Shown here in pieces: positions 1 to 5,190 of a stretch of 7,091 bases of DNA; position 1 is the first letter of the stretch; each line of letters starts with the position of its first letter. The DNA lies in NCBI GenBank assembly GCA_964354865.1, contig CAYHBN010000071.1, forward strand, positions 1 to 7,091, in the 5' to 3' direction. The notes under the pieces are model-generated. The model searched no databases. It was not told the DNA's origin and saw only the letters and a program-made list of their open reading frames with translations. The stretch is from JAHFJU01 sp964354865. Lineage in GTDB: Bacteria; Patescibacteriota; Gracilibacteria; UBA1369; UM-FILTER-53-11. The translations under genes and the position numbers were made by a program.

Positions 1-1165
1 AAAACCAGTTTTCGGTTAAAAACGGAGTATAGCGATCGGCCGCAGGACCCACGGTTCCGACCCCACGTCCCAGTGGGTTTTGAATAAGAGCCGTTATACC
101 ATTACGGGCATATTCAAGGTGTTTCGAGCTTGAGCCAGAACGGGTCAAAATGCTTTTAAGAGGATTTTGATGCATGGGCGTGTCCTTTATAGAAAGTGCA
201 AAAATGCCAATTGCTCCAATGGCCACCAAACTAATAATGCCAACTGCCAGGGCTTTGCGGCCCCACTTAATTAAGCTCCATGTGCAAATCATAGTAAGGA
301 GCCCAATCCAAACTGATCGAGAGAAGGTGAGAATAGCGGCTAGAACGCAGAGTGAGAGCCCCACGCGCCACGCAAGGTAGTTTTTTTCAGATCGTGCTCC
401 TTTTTTAAGCCCCACAATGAGCCCAATAATAACCAGCATATACACGCCAAAGCGTGTTGGACCGCCAAAAGTTGAGATCGCGCGGCAGAAGCTGCTGCTG
501 TTTTCAAGGAGTGGGCAGCTCGAAAGCGCGTCGCTGGTTGTGCCTGTCGAAATGAGCCCAGCTCCCGGCACCTCTATATAGGTATTTTGTGAGTATCCGA
601 TTTCGGAGAGCCAGTTATGTGGCAGTACGGTTGATTGTAAAATGCCAAAAATGGCTGTGATAAGGCCGACGGTCAGCACTTTCGAAATAAATTTTTGTGG
701 GCGTGGCCAGCTCACATGCCGCCCAAACAGCACGAACAAAAAGGGGAGCAGGTCTATTCGTATACCAAAAGCCCACTGTGCAAGGCTCGTTTTTTGAGTA
801 AAGGCAAAGAGTAGTGCAACTGCCGTATAAAGAACGAGCGCTCCATCGAGAAAATCCAGTTTTATGACTTTAAATAATCCTCTCAAGGTGCCTTTTTCAC
901 CAACGAAACTGCCTATTTTGAGGGCGATTTCAAGAATCATGACTCCGAGCAGGCCTATTGCAAGAACCTCCTTCCATGCTAGTAATAAGGTGAATATTCT
1001 AAAATCGCCAAATGTCGGTTTCGCCACTGTCGCAATAAAAGCATGAAACGGCAGTACCGCAAGGAGCAAAAGCACTCCAAAACTCCGTATCATAACAAGT
1101 ATATGAGCCACCTTTTGATGTTTTCGTCCTTCTAAGTGTATTTGTGTGCTGTCGTGCGTGGTCAT
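1..1165 (-). CDS. O-antigen ligase/Wzy-like polysaccharide polymerase or ligase, C-terminus cut by window edge
   Basis: The frame is open from an ATG at 1165 to the left edge: 388 codons plus one base, with no stop. A TAA lies directly upstream of the ATG in frame, so this is the first possible start. The translation is a polytopic membrane protein with roughly nine hydrophobic segments, at about residues 28-48, 62-82, 105-122, 135-148, 162-178, 236-252, 266-281, 284-300 and 305-326. Family hallmarks of the O-antigen ligase/WaaL/Wzy superfamily are an R-x-x-S-T-F-G-G-P-T segment just before the sixth helix, the TFSRSVWIGLL signature at 280-290, and a large extracytoplasmic loop containing a GRGVG motif near 366-370. 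Such proteins join or polymerise undecaprenyl-linked glycans at the outer face of the membrane, or transfer them to proteins. In an organism without LPS a surface-glycan or glycoprotein role is more likely (inference). The loop between helices 5 and 6 has C217 and C227, a possible disulfide. Perhaps 60-100 C-terminal residues are missing beyond the edge. Confidence 0.82.
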   Translation of the reverse strand, partial: MTTHDSTQIHLEGRKHQKVAHILVMIRSFGVLLLLAVLPFHAFIATVAKPTFGDFRIFTLLLAWKEVLAIGLLGVMILEIALKIGSFVGEKGTLRGLFKVIKLDFLDGALVLYTAVALLFAFTQKTSLAQWAFGIRIDLLPFLFVLFGRHVSWPRPQKFISKVLTVGLITAIFGILQSTVLPHNWLSEIGYSQNTYIEVPGAGLISTGTTSDALSSCPLLENSSSFCRAISTFGGPTRFGVYMLVIIGLIVGLKKGARSEKNYLAWRVGLSLCVLAAILTFSRSVWIGLLTMICTWSLIKWGRKALAVGIISLVAIGAIGIFALSIKDTPMHQNPLKSILTRSGSSSKHLEYARNGITALIQNPLGRGVGTVGPAADRYTPFLTENWF

Positions 1166-1166
1166 T

Positions 1167-1180
1167 TACTATAGTATAAT
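1167..1180. promoter_or_regulatory. Overlapping divergent -10 elements between the O-antigen ligase-like and LemA-like genes
   Basis: The two start codons are only 21 bp apart. On the plus strand a perfect TATAAT (1175-1180) ends 6 nt before the ATG at 1187. On the minus strand TATACT (1178-1173) ends 7 nt before the ATG at 1165. The boxes overlap and sit in a perfect 10-bp palindrome, TACTATAGTA (1167-1176). With normal -10 to start-site spacing, both transcripts would begin at or next to the start codon and be leaderless. No good -35 is seen for the plus-strand box (TCGTGC at 17-bp spacing is weak). Polymerase probably cannot occupy both directions at once, which would couple the two genes (inference). 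Confidence 0.6.
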
Positions 1181-1186
1181 GGAGCC

Positions 1187-1696
1187 ATGTTTTTCTGGAT
1201 ACTCGGTATTATTGCGGTGTTTGCCCTTGGTCTTGCGTATGGCGTTTTTAATAGTCAGAAAATGAGACTGCACGCTTCGAAGCACACACTACGCGAGCAT
1301 CTATGGAATCGTAGTGCAAAAATACCTCTTCTCTTTTCGCTTACTGAACCACTAAAAAACACACAAGGCGCTCTTTTTGCTGAAATGCTAGCCCTTCGCG
1401 ACGTATTGTGCGACGAGCATATTGGTTTGAGTGATCGATTGATAAAAGAAAAAAAGATGAGTGATCTTATTCATGATCTGTTTGAGAAATCGAAGGGTAG
1501 CGATGGCACGGTGAAGGATTATTCCCTCATTACTCTACTAAAAGACTTTAACACCCTTAAAGATTCTATAAACAGTGATGTGCGTGAGTACAATTATCAG
1601 TTGGATCGATTTGTCTCAATGCTTCGTTTTCCATGGTTCTCTGTATGGACACTTTTTGCCAAAAAACACGAAAACGGAGGTATTGGTGGTGTTTGA
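1187..1696 (+). CDS. LemA-like membrane-anchored protein
   Basis: The product has 169 residues. One N-terminal hydrophobic helix (about residues 2-20) is followed by a soluble, charged, probably all-helical domain. Two places resemble LemA. The segment with RSAKIPLLFSLTEP (about 42-55) matches the position and character of the family's R-x-x-L-I-P-N-L helix. The C-terminal DVREYNYQLDRF (131-142), followed by a hydrophobic stretch and LFAKK, matches the family's closing V-R-x-Y-N ... L-F-G-F-K pattern. The length is slightly below the usual 180-200. LemA proteins have no firmly established biochemical function and are thought to be envelope-associated coiled-helix proteins. The ATG is the first possible start, because TAG is in frame 15 bases upstream. 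GGAG directly before the ATG is too close to act as a normal ribosome binding site. The gene ends in TGA after a glycine-rich tail. Similarity is remote, so the family call is tentative, but the coding call is firm. Confidence 0.68.
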   Translation: MFFWILGIIAVFALGLAYGVFNSQKMRLHASKHTLREHLWNRSAKIPLLFSLTEPLKNTQGALFAEMLALRDVLCDEHIGLSDRLIKEKKMSDLIHDLFEKSKGSDGTVKDYSLITLLKDFNTLKDSINSDVREYNYQLDRFVSMLRFPWFSVWTLFAKKHENGGIGGV

Positions 1697-1716
1697 ATTA
1701 TTCGACAAATTGGTGG
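1682..1716 (+). repeat. Direct repeat ATTGGTGG at the end of the LemA-like gene
   Basis: ATTGGTGG occurs at 1682-1689, in the last codons of the LemA-like gene, and again at 1709-1716 after its stop. The copies are 27 bp apart, with similar bases following (GTTTG and TTTGG). It could be a trace of a small in-frame duplication or chance in a T/G-rich stretch. No function is claimed. Confidence 0.3.
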
Positions 1717-1734
1717 TTTGGCTAGTATCAGGGT

Positions 1735-1750
1735 ATTGACGTAATTGACG
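1735..1750 (+). repeat. Tandem ATTGACG pair, possible -35 elements
   Basis: ATTGACG appears at 1735-1741 and 1744-1750, 9 bp apart. Each copy contains TTGACG, a good -35 match. The first copy lies 15 bp upstream of TATTTT (1757-1762), slightly short of normal spacing. The pair could be a promoter or an operator. No downstream coding start lies nearby; the next gene begins at 1957. Confidence 0.3.
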
Positions 1751-1756
1751 CCGCGT

Positions 1757-1807
1757 TATTTTGGTTTAACCTGTAAAATTTGCATTTTTAACCTGTTAGC
1801 CAAAATA
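1757..1807. repeat. 51-bp imperfect inverted repeat (stem-loop) containing two direct 10-bp sites
   Basis: TATTTTGG (1757-1764) pairs with CCAAAATA (1800-1807). Pairing continues inwards as GGTTTAAC against GTTAGCC with one extra base, and TAAAA (1774-1778) can pair with TTTTA (1786-1790). Inside lie two perfect copies of TTTAACCTGT, at 1765-1774 and 1787-1796, exactly 22 bp apart (about two helical turns). Two protein-binding sites on one DNA face are a good explanation. A weak terminator for the LemA-like gene is possible, but no T-tract follows the stem. Confidence 0.5.
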
Positions 1808-1956
1808 GCATAAACGGTAATGTTTTTGAGTAAAGTCAATAGCCGGAGCTTGCCCAAAATGTCTATTACCCTAAAATAGATCAGAACTTAATCAAATACG
1901 TTTTCTGCTAGTTTTTTATTTCGTTCGCGCAGACCATGTACCATTAAGTCTCACCT

Positions 1957-3333
1957 ATGACTAAACAGTACTCAAGCGACGTCCCTGAAATTTCAACCGA
2001 CGACGTTAGCTCACAAACTGCTTCAGACATTACTTCTACCGATAGCACCGAAACTCCCTCCCTCAGTTCAAACATTAAAGCTACACGCAGCCGACATATG
2101 CGTGTGTTTGGTACAAGCTCATACCTTGGCATCATTTTTATTAAAACAAAAAAAACAATACAAAAAATTTCCTATATGCTTTTCTCTAAATTTAAACGTA
2201 GCTCTAAAAGATTGTTAATAGCCTCAGATCACGTCGTCGTACGTGATCCTTTTAAAACATTCGTTCGTCAGACCGTTGCAATTGCCTGTGCGCTCTTTGT
2301 TATTACCTCTCTTCCTCCTACAAAAATACTTGAAACAGGTTTTACTGCTGATTATTTTGCAGATACAGATTTTATCGATGGTGGCGCAGAGTCAGAGCTC
2401 GATTTGCCTTCGTTCATTATTAATGATGAGGGATTTGTGCTCAAAACATCTCCTACAACTGAAAATGTCAGCCATATTGGTTTTAATGACTCTCTCAAGC
2501 ATACTGTTGTATCGGGAGACACCCTTACCGGCATTGCTCATTTATATGGATTGAGCTTAAAGACCGTTCTATGGGAGAACACCTTGAATCCTGATTCAAC
2601 CTTGAAGATTGGTCAGGTTCTTACCATTCCTCCTGTAGATGGTATTACTCACGTTGTTGCCGAGAAAGGCGACACACTTGAGACTATCGCAAAAAAATAT
2701 GAGGTTTCTATTGATCTTATTAAAGAGCACAACAATTTAGAAGCAGATACGATTGCTGCAAGCCAGCGTTTGTTTATTCCCGGTGCTAAGGTTAAGCAAG
2801 AAGAAAAAGAGCCCGTTATTGTTCGTACGGGTATTCGTGCCCCAGGTAGAGCTGCCGCTAAAACAGTTGCAGGTCGTACTATCGCTCGTGTTGAGTCATA
2901 TAATGGTGGAGGGCTTGGTGCCTCTGCTGCATGTTCAAAGTATATTTTCCCTACTCTGGGTCGAATTACGCAAGGATTTAGAAAAGGCCATTACGCGCTC
3001 GATATTGGTAATCAGGCTCAGCCAGATATCTGGTCATCATGTCCTGGAAAAGTTATTAAAGTTTCAACAGGATGCCCTGAACGCAATGTTCGTGTTGATC
3101 GTACGTGTGGTGGTGGTTACGGTAACTACGTTGTTGTTGATCACGGAGGAAACGTTCAGACCTTGTACGCTCATATGGAGACGGTCTACGCAACGGTTGG
3201 CCAACAAGTAGGTGCGGGTGATGCACTCGGAAAAATGGGTAATAGCGGCCGAACCTACGGTGCAACAGGTTTGCACTTACACGTAGAGTTGCATGTAGCC
3301 GGTGCGAAGAAGAATCTGTCGAACTACTTCTAA
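1957..3333 (+). CDS. Membrane-anchored LysM-LysM-M23 peptidoglycan metallopeptidase
   Basis: The product has 458 residues. Residues 1-45 are rich in Ser, Thr and Asp. A basic stretch (about 58-85) follows, then one hydrophobic helix (about 104-121), so the protein is probably type II, with about 100 residues inside the cell and the rest outside. After an acidic linker come two LysM domains (about 181-226 and 231-276), each with a V-x-x-G-D-T-L core and a closing I-P motif. A Lys/Arg/Ala linker leads to a C-terminal LytM/M23 peptidase domain (about 326-455). Zinc-site motifs are intact: HxxxD at H345/D349 and HLH at 440-442. The family cleaves peptide cross-bridges of peptidoglycan, and LysM binds its glycan strands. 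Four cysteines (326, 362, 373, 384) sit in or beside the catalytic domain and may form disulfides. TAA is in frame 9 bases upstream of the ATG, so this is the first possible start. The stop codon overlaps the left arm of the element at 3332-3479. Whether it hydrolyses wall or only regulates it cannot be judged; intact metal ligands favour an active enzyme. Confidence 0.95.
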   Translation: MTKQYSSDVPEISTDDVSSQTASDITSTDSTETPSLSSNIKATRSRHMRVFGTSSYLGIIFIKTKKTIQKISYMLFSKFKRSSKRLLIASDHVVVRDPFKTFVRQTVAIACALFVITSLPPTKILETGFTADYFADTDFIDGGAESELDLPSFIINDEGFVLKTSPTTENVSHIGFNDSLKHTVVSGDTLTGIAHLYGLSLKTVLWENTLNPDSTLKIGQVLTIPPVDGITHVVAEKGDTLETIAKKYEVSIDLIKEHNNLEADTIAASQRLFIPGAKVKQEEKEPVIVRTGIRAPGRAAAKTVAGRTIARVESYNGGGLGASAACSKYIFPTLGRITQGFRKGHYALDIGNQAQPDIWSSCPGKVIKVSTGCPERNVRVDRTCGGGYGNYVVVDHGGNVQTLYAHMETVYATVGQQVGAGDALGKMGNSGRTYGATGLHLHVELHVAGAKKNLSNYF

Positions 3334-3479
3334 ACCTTTGAAAAACGTGCGCTACTTCGTGTCCTCGCGGATCCTCGCTTCTGCTCGTATCTTCATCGCT
3401 TCTTTTTCGCCGTACTTGCTCAGTACGGCTCATGCAGAAGCTCTTCGATGCCTCGTATCGCATCGTTTTTGAAAGGTTT
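3332..3479. repeat. 148-bp nested inverted-repeat element (structured RNA or mobile repeat candidate)
   Basis: The outer arms are AAACCTTTGAAAAACG (3332-3347) and CGTTTTTGAAAGGTTT (3464-3479), complementary at 15 of 16 positions. The pairing continues inwards as TGCG (3348-3351) with CGCA (3459-3462) past one bulged T. Inside, GCTTCTGC (3377-3384) pairs perfectly with GCAGAAGC (3434-3441). At the core GCCGTACT (3409-3416) and AGTACGGC (3422-3429) form an 8-bp hairpin with a 5-nt loop. CATCG (3394-3398) and CGATG (3446-3450) offer an alternative middle stem. CTCGTATC occurs directly repeated at 3384-3391 and 3452-3459. Between the arms the plus strand is rich in CTTC and CTCG, so the strands differ in composition. 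The first bases overlap the M23 stop codon. No T-tract typical of an intrinsic terminator follows, and no clear target duplication flanks it. It may be a dispersed repeat, a small non-autonomous mobile element or a folded transcript. Confidence 0.7.
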
Positions 3480-3498
3480 TGTCTCCGTCCGCGCGCTA

Positions 3499-3532
3499 TT
3501 GACCTCCGCCTTATTTGGCGTACATTTATAGT
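3499..3532 (+). promoter_or_regulatory. Candidate promoter of the M15 peptidase gene
   Basis: TTGACC (3499-3504) stands 16 bp upstream of TACATT (3521-3526), a plausible -35/-10 pair. A second, better -10 hexamer, TATAGT (3527-3532), directly adjoins it but is 22 bp from that -35. Either would give a short leader of about 17-24 nt with no Shine-Dalgarno sequence before the ATG at 3556. Its position after the inverted-repeat element suggests that the M15 gene is transcribed separately from the M23 gene. Confidence 0.4.
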
Positions 3533-3534
3533 CT

Positions 3535-3552
3535 TTATTCATTATCGAATAA
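3535..3552. repeat. Short inverted repeat directly before the M15 start codon
   Basis: TTATTC (3535-3540) and GAATAA (3547-3552) are perfect 6-bp complements with a 6-nt loop, ending 3 nt before the ATG. The stem is A/T-rich and weak as RNA. As DNA it lies where an operator would block initiation. It may also be chance. Confidence 0.3.
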
Positions 3553-3555
3553 CAT

Positions 3556-4815
3556 ATGTCACTCTCTGAATTTGCCTCGTACGATTTTCCCGACACGCCA
3601 GAGGATTTTCACAAAAAACCAATTGCATTTAAGGTTCTTAAGACGACTGGCGTTCTTCAGTGTGATGACGGCGGTTACCGCGATCAATCGGTACATGACA
3701 GGGGTGAACGAATTGTAAGAATAGACGGTGAGATTTTTTGCCGACCAATTTATTCTGGAATCGATGAGGTAACGGGTGGATTTGATGCAAATTTGTGCTT
3801 ACCTGGTGGAACTGAAGATGGCGGTATGTATGCGCGCCGCTCAATGTTAGAAGCGCTTAAAGTCGGCAATCGATATTTAGCCGAGCGTTATGGTGATATG
3901 CAGGTAGGTGTCGTAGATCCTTTTAGAAGTAATGAAAGACAGTCACTTGGCTTTTCACGCTTAGCGATTCAGGCGCTCGATGGCAATCAGAATCCTGATA
4001 TTGAGACATTATTTAACGCGGGAGTCACGGCAGATAATACCTTCTCGTTGATTCGTGCGACTCGGACGGCTCCTCAATATTTAGAATTTGTGAGAGACAT
4101 GGCATTAACCCAAGAAGTTAAGGATTTGGCCCAGGCATCGGGTAAAGATGCTATGTCAGTTGCGACAATTCTTGCAGATGTCTGTGCAAATTTACGAAAA
4201 GCTTCTAAGACTTTTTCAACTGCTCCGGCTACGCCGCTCAATATGGATCTCTCATTAAATGGGAACAATAATGCGCACGCAGGCGCTCATGCGGTTGATG
4301 CATTTTTGTATGATAGTAAAGGGAATATGCTCAATGGGCAGGTTCCGTATGATTGGATGGGTGGCCCCGAAGCATCGATGGATTATTTGGAAAACGATGC
4401 TAATTTAGCCCGCTATAATGCGAAGGTTAAGGCAAATCCAGTGCTTCGCCGACACCTTGAAAAACAGGGGATCACTGGTGAAGTTACCGAAAAACAGTGG
4501 CAATTTTGGAAACAAGTTCAGCGAATTATGTACCATACGTTTCATCGAATTGGAGCAACGTTCTTTTCTGATACTCAAGCAAATCAAGATAGTCCTGACT
4601 TTTTTGGTGGCGAAAACTGGCATATTGAAGCCGGAAACGTGGCTTATGATGTTGCAACGCGCAAGCCATTATATGTCGGTACTGCTGCGAAATTTGTTCG
4701 CGATGGAGGAAATCCCGGTCATACCCTGCAAAAATATGGACCGAATGTTCCCGCGACATCTGGTGGCGACGCTGGGCATGCACAATTGATCAAGAGAGGA
4801 ATTCTTGCGGCGTAG
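3556..4815 (+). CDS. Large VanX/DdpX-like D-alanyl-D-alanine dipeptidase (peptidase M15 family)
   Basis: The product has 419 residues, about twice the roughly 200 of VanX. The layout follows the VanX family. A segment FDANLCLPGG (76-85) resembles the region leading into the first long helix. VVDPFRS (119-125) matches the family's D-G-Y-R-P, with R124 at the place of the substrate-binding arginine. HAGAHAVD (241-248) supplies zinc ligands H241 and D248 with the same 7-residue spacing as in VanX. A Y-D-W-M-G-G-P-E segment follows, like the family's F-D-F-F-G-P-E. ENWH (353-356) matches the E-W-W-H that carries the catalytic Glu and third zinc ligand. Extra sequence lies between R124 and H241 and between D248 and E353. 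No signal peptide or membrane helix is visible, so it may act in the cytoplasm as VanX does. The family hydrolyses D-Ala-D-Ala or related D,D-peptide bonds; the exact substrate here is unknown. TAA is in frame 3 bases before CAT-ATG, fixing the start. It sits after an M23 wall peptidase, which supports a wall-related role. Confidence 0.8.
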   Translation: MSLSEFASYDFPDTPEDFHKKPIAFKVLKTTGVLQCDDGGYRDQSVHDRGERIVRIDGEIFCRPIYSGIDEVTGGFDANLCLPGGTEDGGMYARRSMLEALKVGNRYLAERYGDMQVGVVDPFRSNERQSLGFSRLAIQALDGNQNPDIETLFNAGVTADNTFSLIRATRTAPQYLEFVRDMALTQEVKDLAQASGKDAMSVATILADVCANLRKASKTFSTAPATPLNMDLSLNGNNNAHAGAHAVDAFLYDSKGNMLNGQVPYDWMGGPEASMDYLENDANLARYNAKVKANPVLRRHLEKQGITGEVTEKQWQFWKQVQRIMYHTFHRIGATFFSDTQANQDSPDFFGGENWHIEAGNVAYDVATRKPLYVGTAAKFVRDGGNPGHTLQKYGPNVPATSGGDAGHAQLIKRGILAA

Positions 4816-4841
4816 AAAGGTTTCGTTGAAATTCTCTTTTT

Positions 4842-4850
4842 TGCTACACT
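4842..4850 (+). promoter_or_regulatory. Extended -10 promoter of yidD
   Basis: TGC-TACACT is an extended -10 whose hexamer (4845-4850) ends 6 nt before the GTG start at 4857, so transcription should begin on or next to the start codon. The upstream -35 is weak: TTGAAA (4826-4831) is only 13 bp away. No Shine-Dalgarno sequence exists in the gap, consistent with leaderless translation. Confidence 0.5.
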
Positions 4851-4856
4851 ACCTTT

Positions 4857-5129
4857 GTGAAAAAAGTAAAAAAGATTTATTTGAGCGTCGCACAGCTTTT
4901 AGCTGTCCCATTTATTCTTTTGATTGAAGGTTACCAAGCTACTTTTTCGCCCGACCACGGTATTTTAAAAAAACTCTTTCCGTACGGATACTGCAAGTAC
5001 CAGCCAACGTGTTCGCAGTACACAAAAGAGGCGCTGCAAAAGCATGGTGTTATTGTGGGGTGGACGCTTGGCATTTGGCGTATTTTGCGTTGTAATCCTT
5101 GTAGCAAGGGGGGAGTCGATAAGGTATAG
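4857..5129 (+). CDS. yidD: Membrane protein insertion efficiency factor YidD
   Basis: The product has 90 residues, typical for the family, and starts with GTG; no ATG alternative exists in the reading frame. An N-terminal amphipathic or hydrophobic segment (about 8-23, LSVAQLLAVPFILLIE) precedes the signature E-G-Y-Q-x-x-F-S-P. Then come YCKYQPTCSQY (45-55) with C46 and C52, H-G-V at 63-65, and RILRCNPCSKGG (75-86) with C79 and C82. YidD is a small inner-face membrane-associated protein that helps YidC and Sec insert membrane proteins. In many bacteria it lies between rnpA and yidC. Here it stands apart from both, between the M15 peptidase gene (41 bp gap) and purH (61 bp gap). The four-cysteine pattern is that of the family. 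The call is secure from the near-continuous signature. Confidence 0.97.
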   Translation: MKKVKKIYLSVAQLLAVPFILLIEGYQATFSPDHGILKKLFPYGYCKYQPTCSQYTKEALQKHGVIVGWTLGIWRILRCNPCSKGGVDKV

Positions 5130-5130
5130 T
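5125..5130 (+). promoter_or_regulatory. Possible -10 box for purH overlapping the yidD stop
   Basis: TATAGT (5125-5130) overlaps the TAG stop of yidD. The nearest -35-like hexamer, TTGTAG (5099-5104), is 20 bp away, longer than normal. Use of this box would give purH a leader of about 54 nt. A second weak hexamer, TAACAT, lies at 5146-5151. Read-through from yidD is an equally good explanation for purH expression. Confidence 0.25.
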
Positions 5131-5190
5131 ATTTCGGGCGCGAGATAACATTATTAGAACAATCGCCTCTCAATCAACTCACTTGAACTT

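Larger units (their letters stand above)
1697..1956. other. 260-bp intergenic region upstream of the M23 peptidase gene
   Basis: No coding signal is seen here on either strand. The region holds the ATTGACG pair, the 51-bp stem-loop with its paired sites, and a looser set of related motifs: CCAAAATAG (1800-1808), CCAAAAT (1854-1860) and CCTAAAATAG (1870-1879). GGTAAT (1816-1821) and ATTACC (1865-1870) form a further inverted pair. Candidate -10 boxes for the M23 gene are TGC-TAGTTT (1906-1914) and TACCAT (1939-1944). Neither has a convincing -35, so the M23 start site stays undecided. The bases before the M23 ATG contain no Shine-Dalgarno sequence. Confidence 0.6.

Noticed and set aside
864..1046. 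Plus-strand open frames at 174-380 and 864-1046
   Set aside because: They lie inside the minus-strand O-antigen ligase-like gene, whose translation has continuous membrane helices and family motifs. Their own translations show no recognisable domain.
3363..3440. Short minus-strand frame ending ...EKEAMKIRAEARIREDTK
   Set aside because: It looks like a charged helix, but it is about 25 codons long, is preceded by a TGA in frame and has no good start. It probably reflects the purine-rich strand of the repeat element.
3056..3463. Minus-strand 135-codon open frame over the M23 3' end and the inverted-repeat element
   Set aside because: It is antisense to the catalytic end of the M23 gene, and its Arg/Ser-rich product resembles no family. 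It is best explained as a shadow frame, although its first part lies in the repeat element.
3332..3479. Integron attC site
   Set aside because: It has the right size and palindromic form, but the ends do not carry the RYYYAAC/GTTRRRY core sites and no integrase or cassette array is visible.
3332..3479. Intrinsic terminator, 6S RNA or SRP RNA
   Set aside because: No T-tract follows the stem. The SRP GGAAG/AGCAG loop is absent, and there is no sequence evidence specific to 6S beyond a long interrupted hairpin.
4405..4789. Open frames on both strands inside the M15, yidD and purH genes (e.g. 4418-4789 plus, 5904-6278 minus, 6278-6586 minus)
   Set aside because: They overlap genes with clear family motifs and show no domain of their own.
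4813..4842. Terminator after the M15 gene
   Set aside because: TTTC-GTT-GAAA followed by a T-rich run is only a 4-bp A/T-rich stem, too weak, and the T-run is part of the yidD promoter region.
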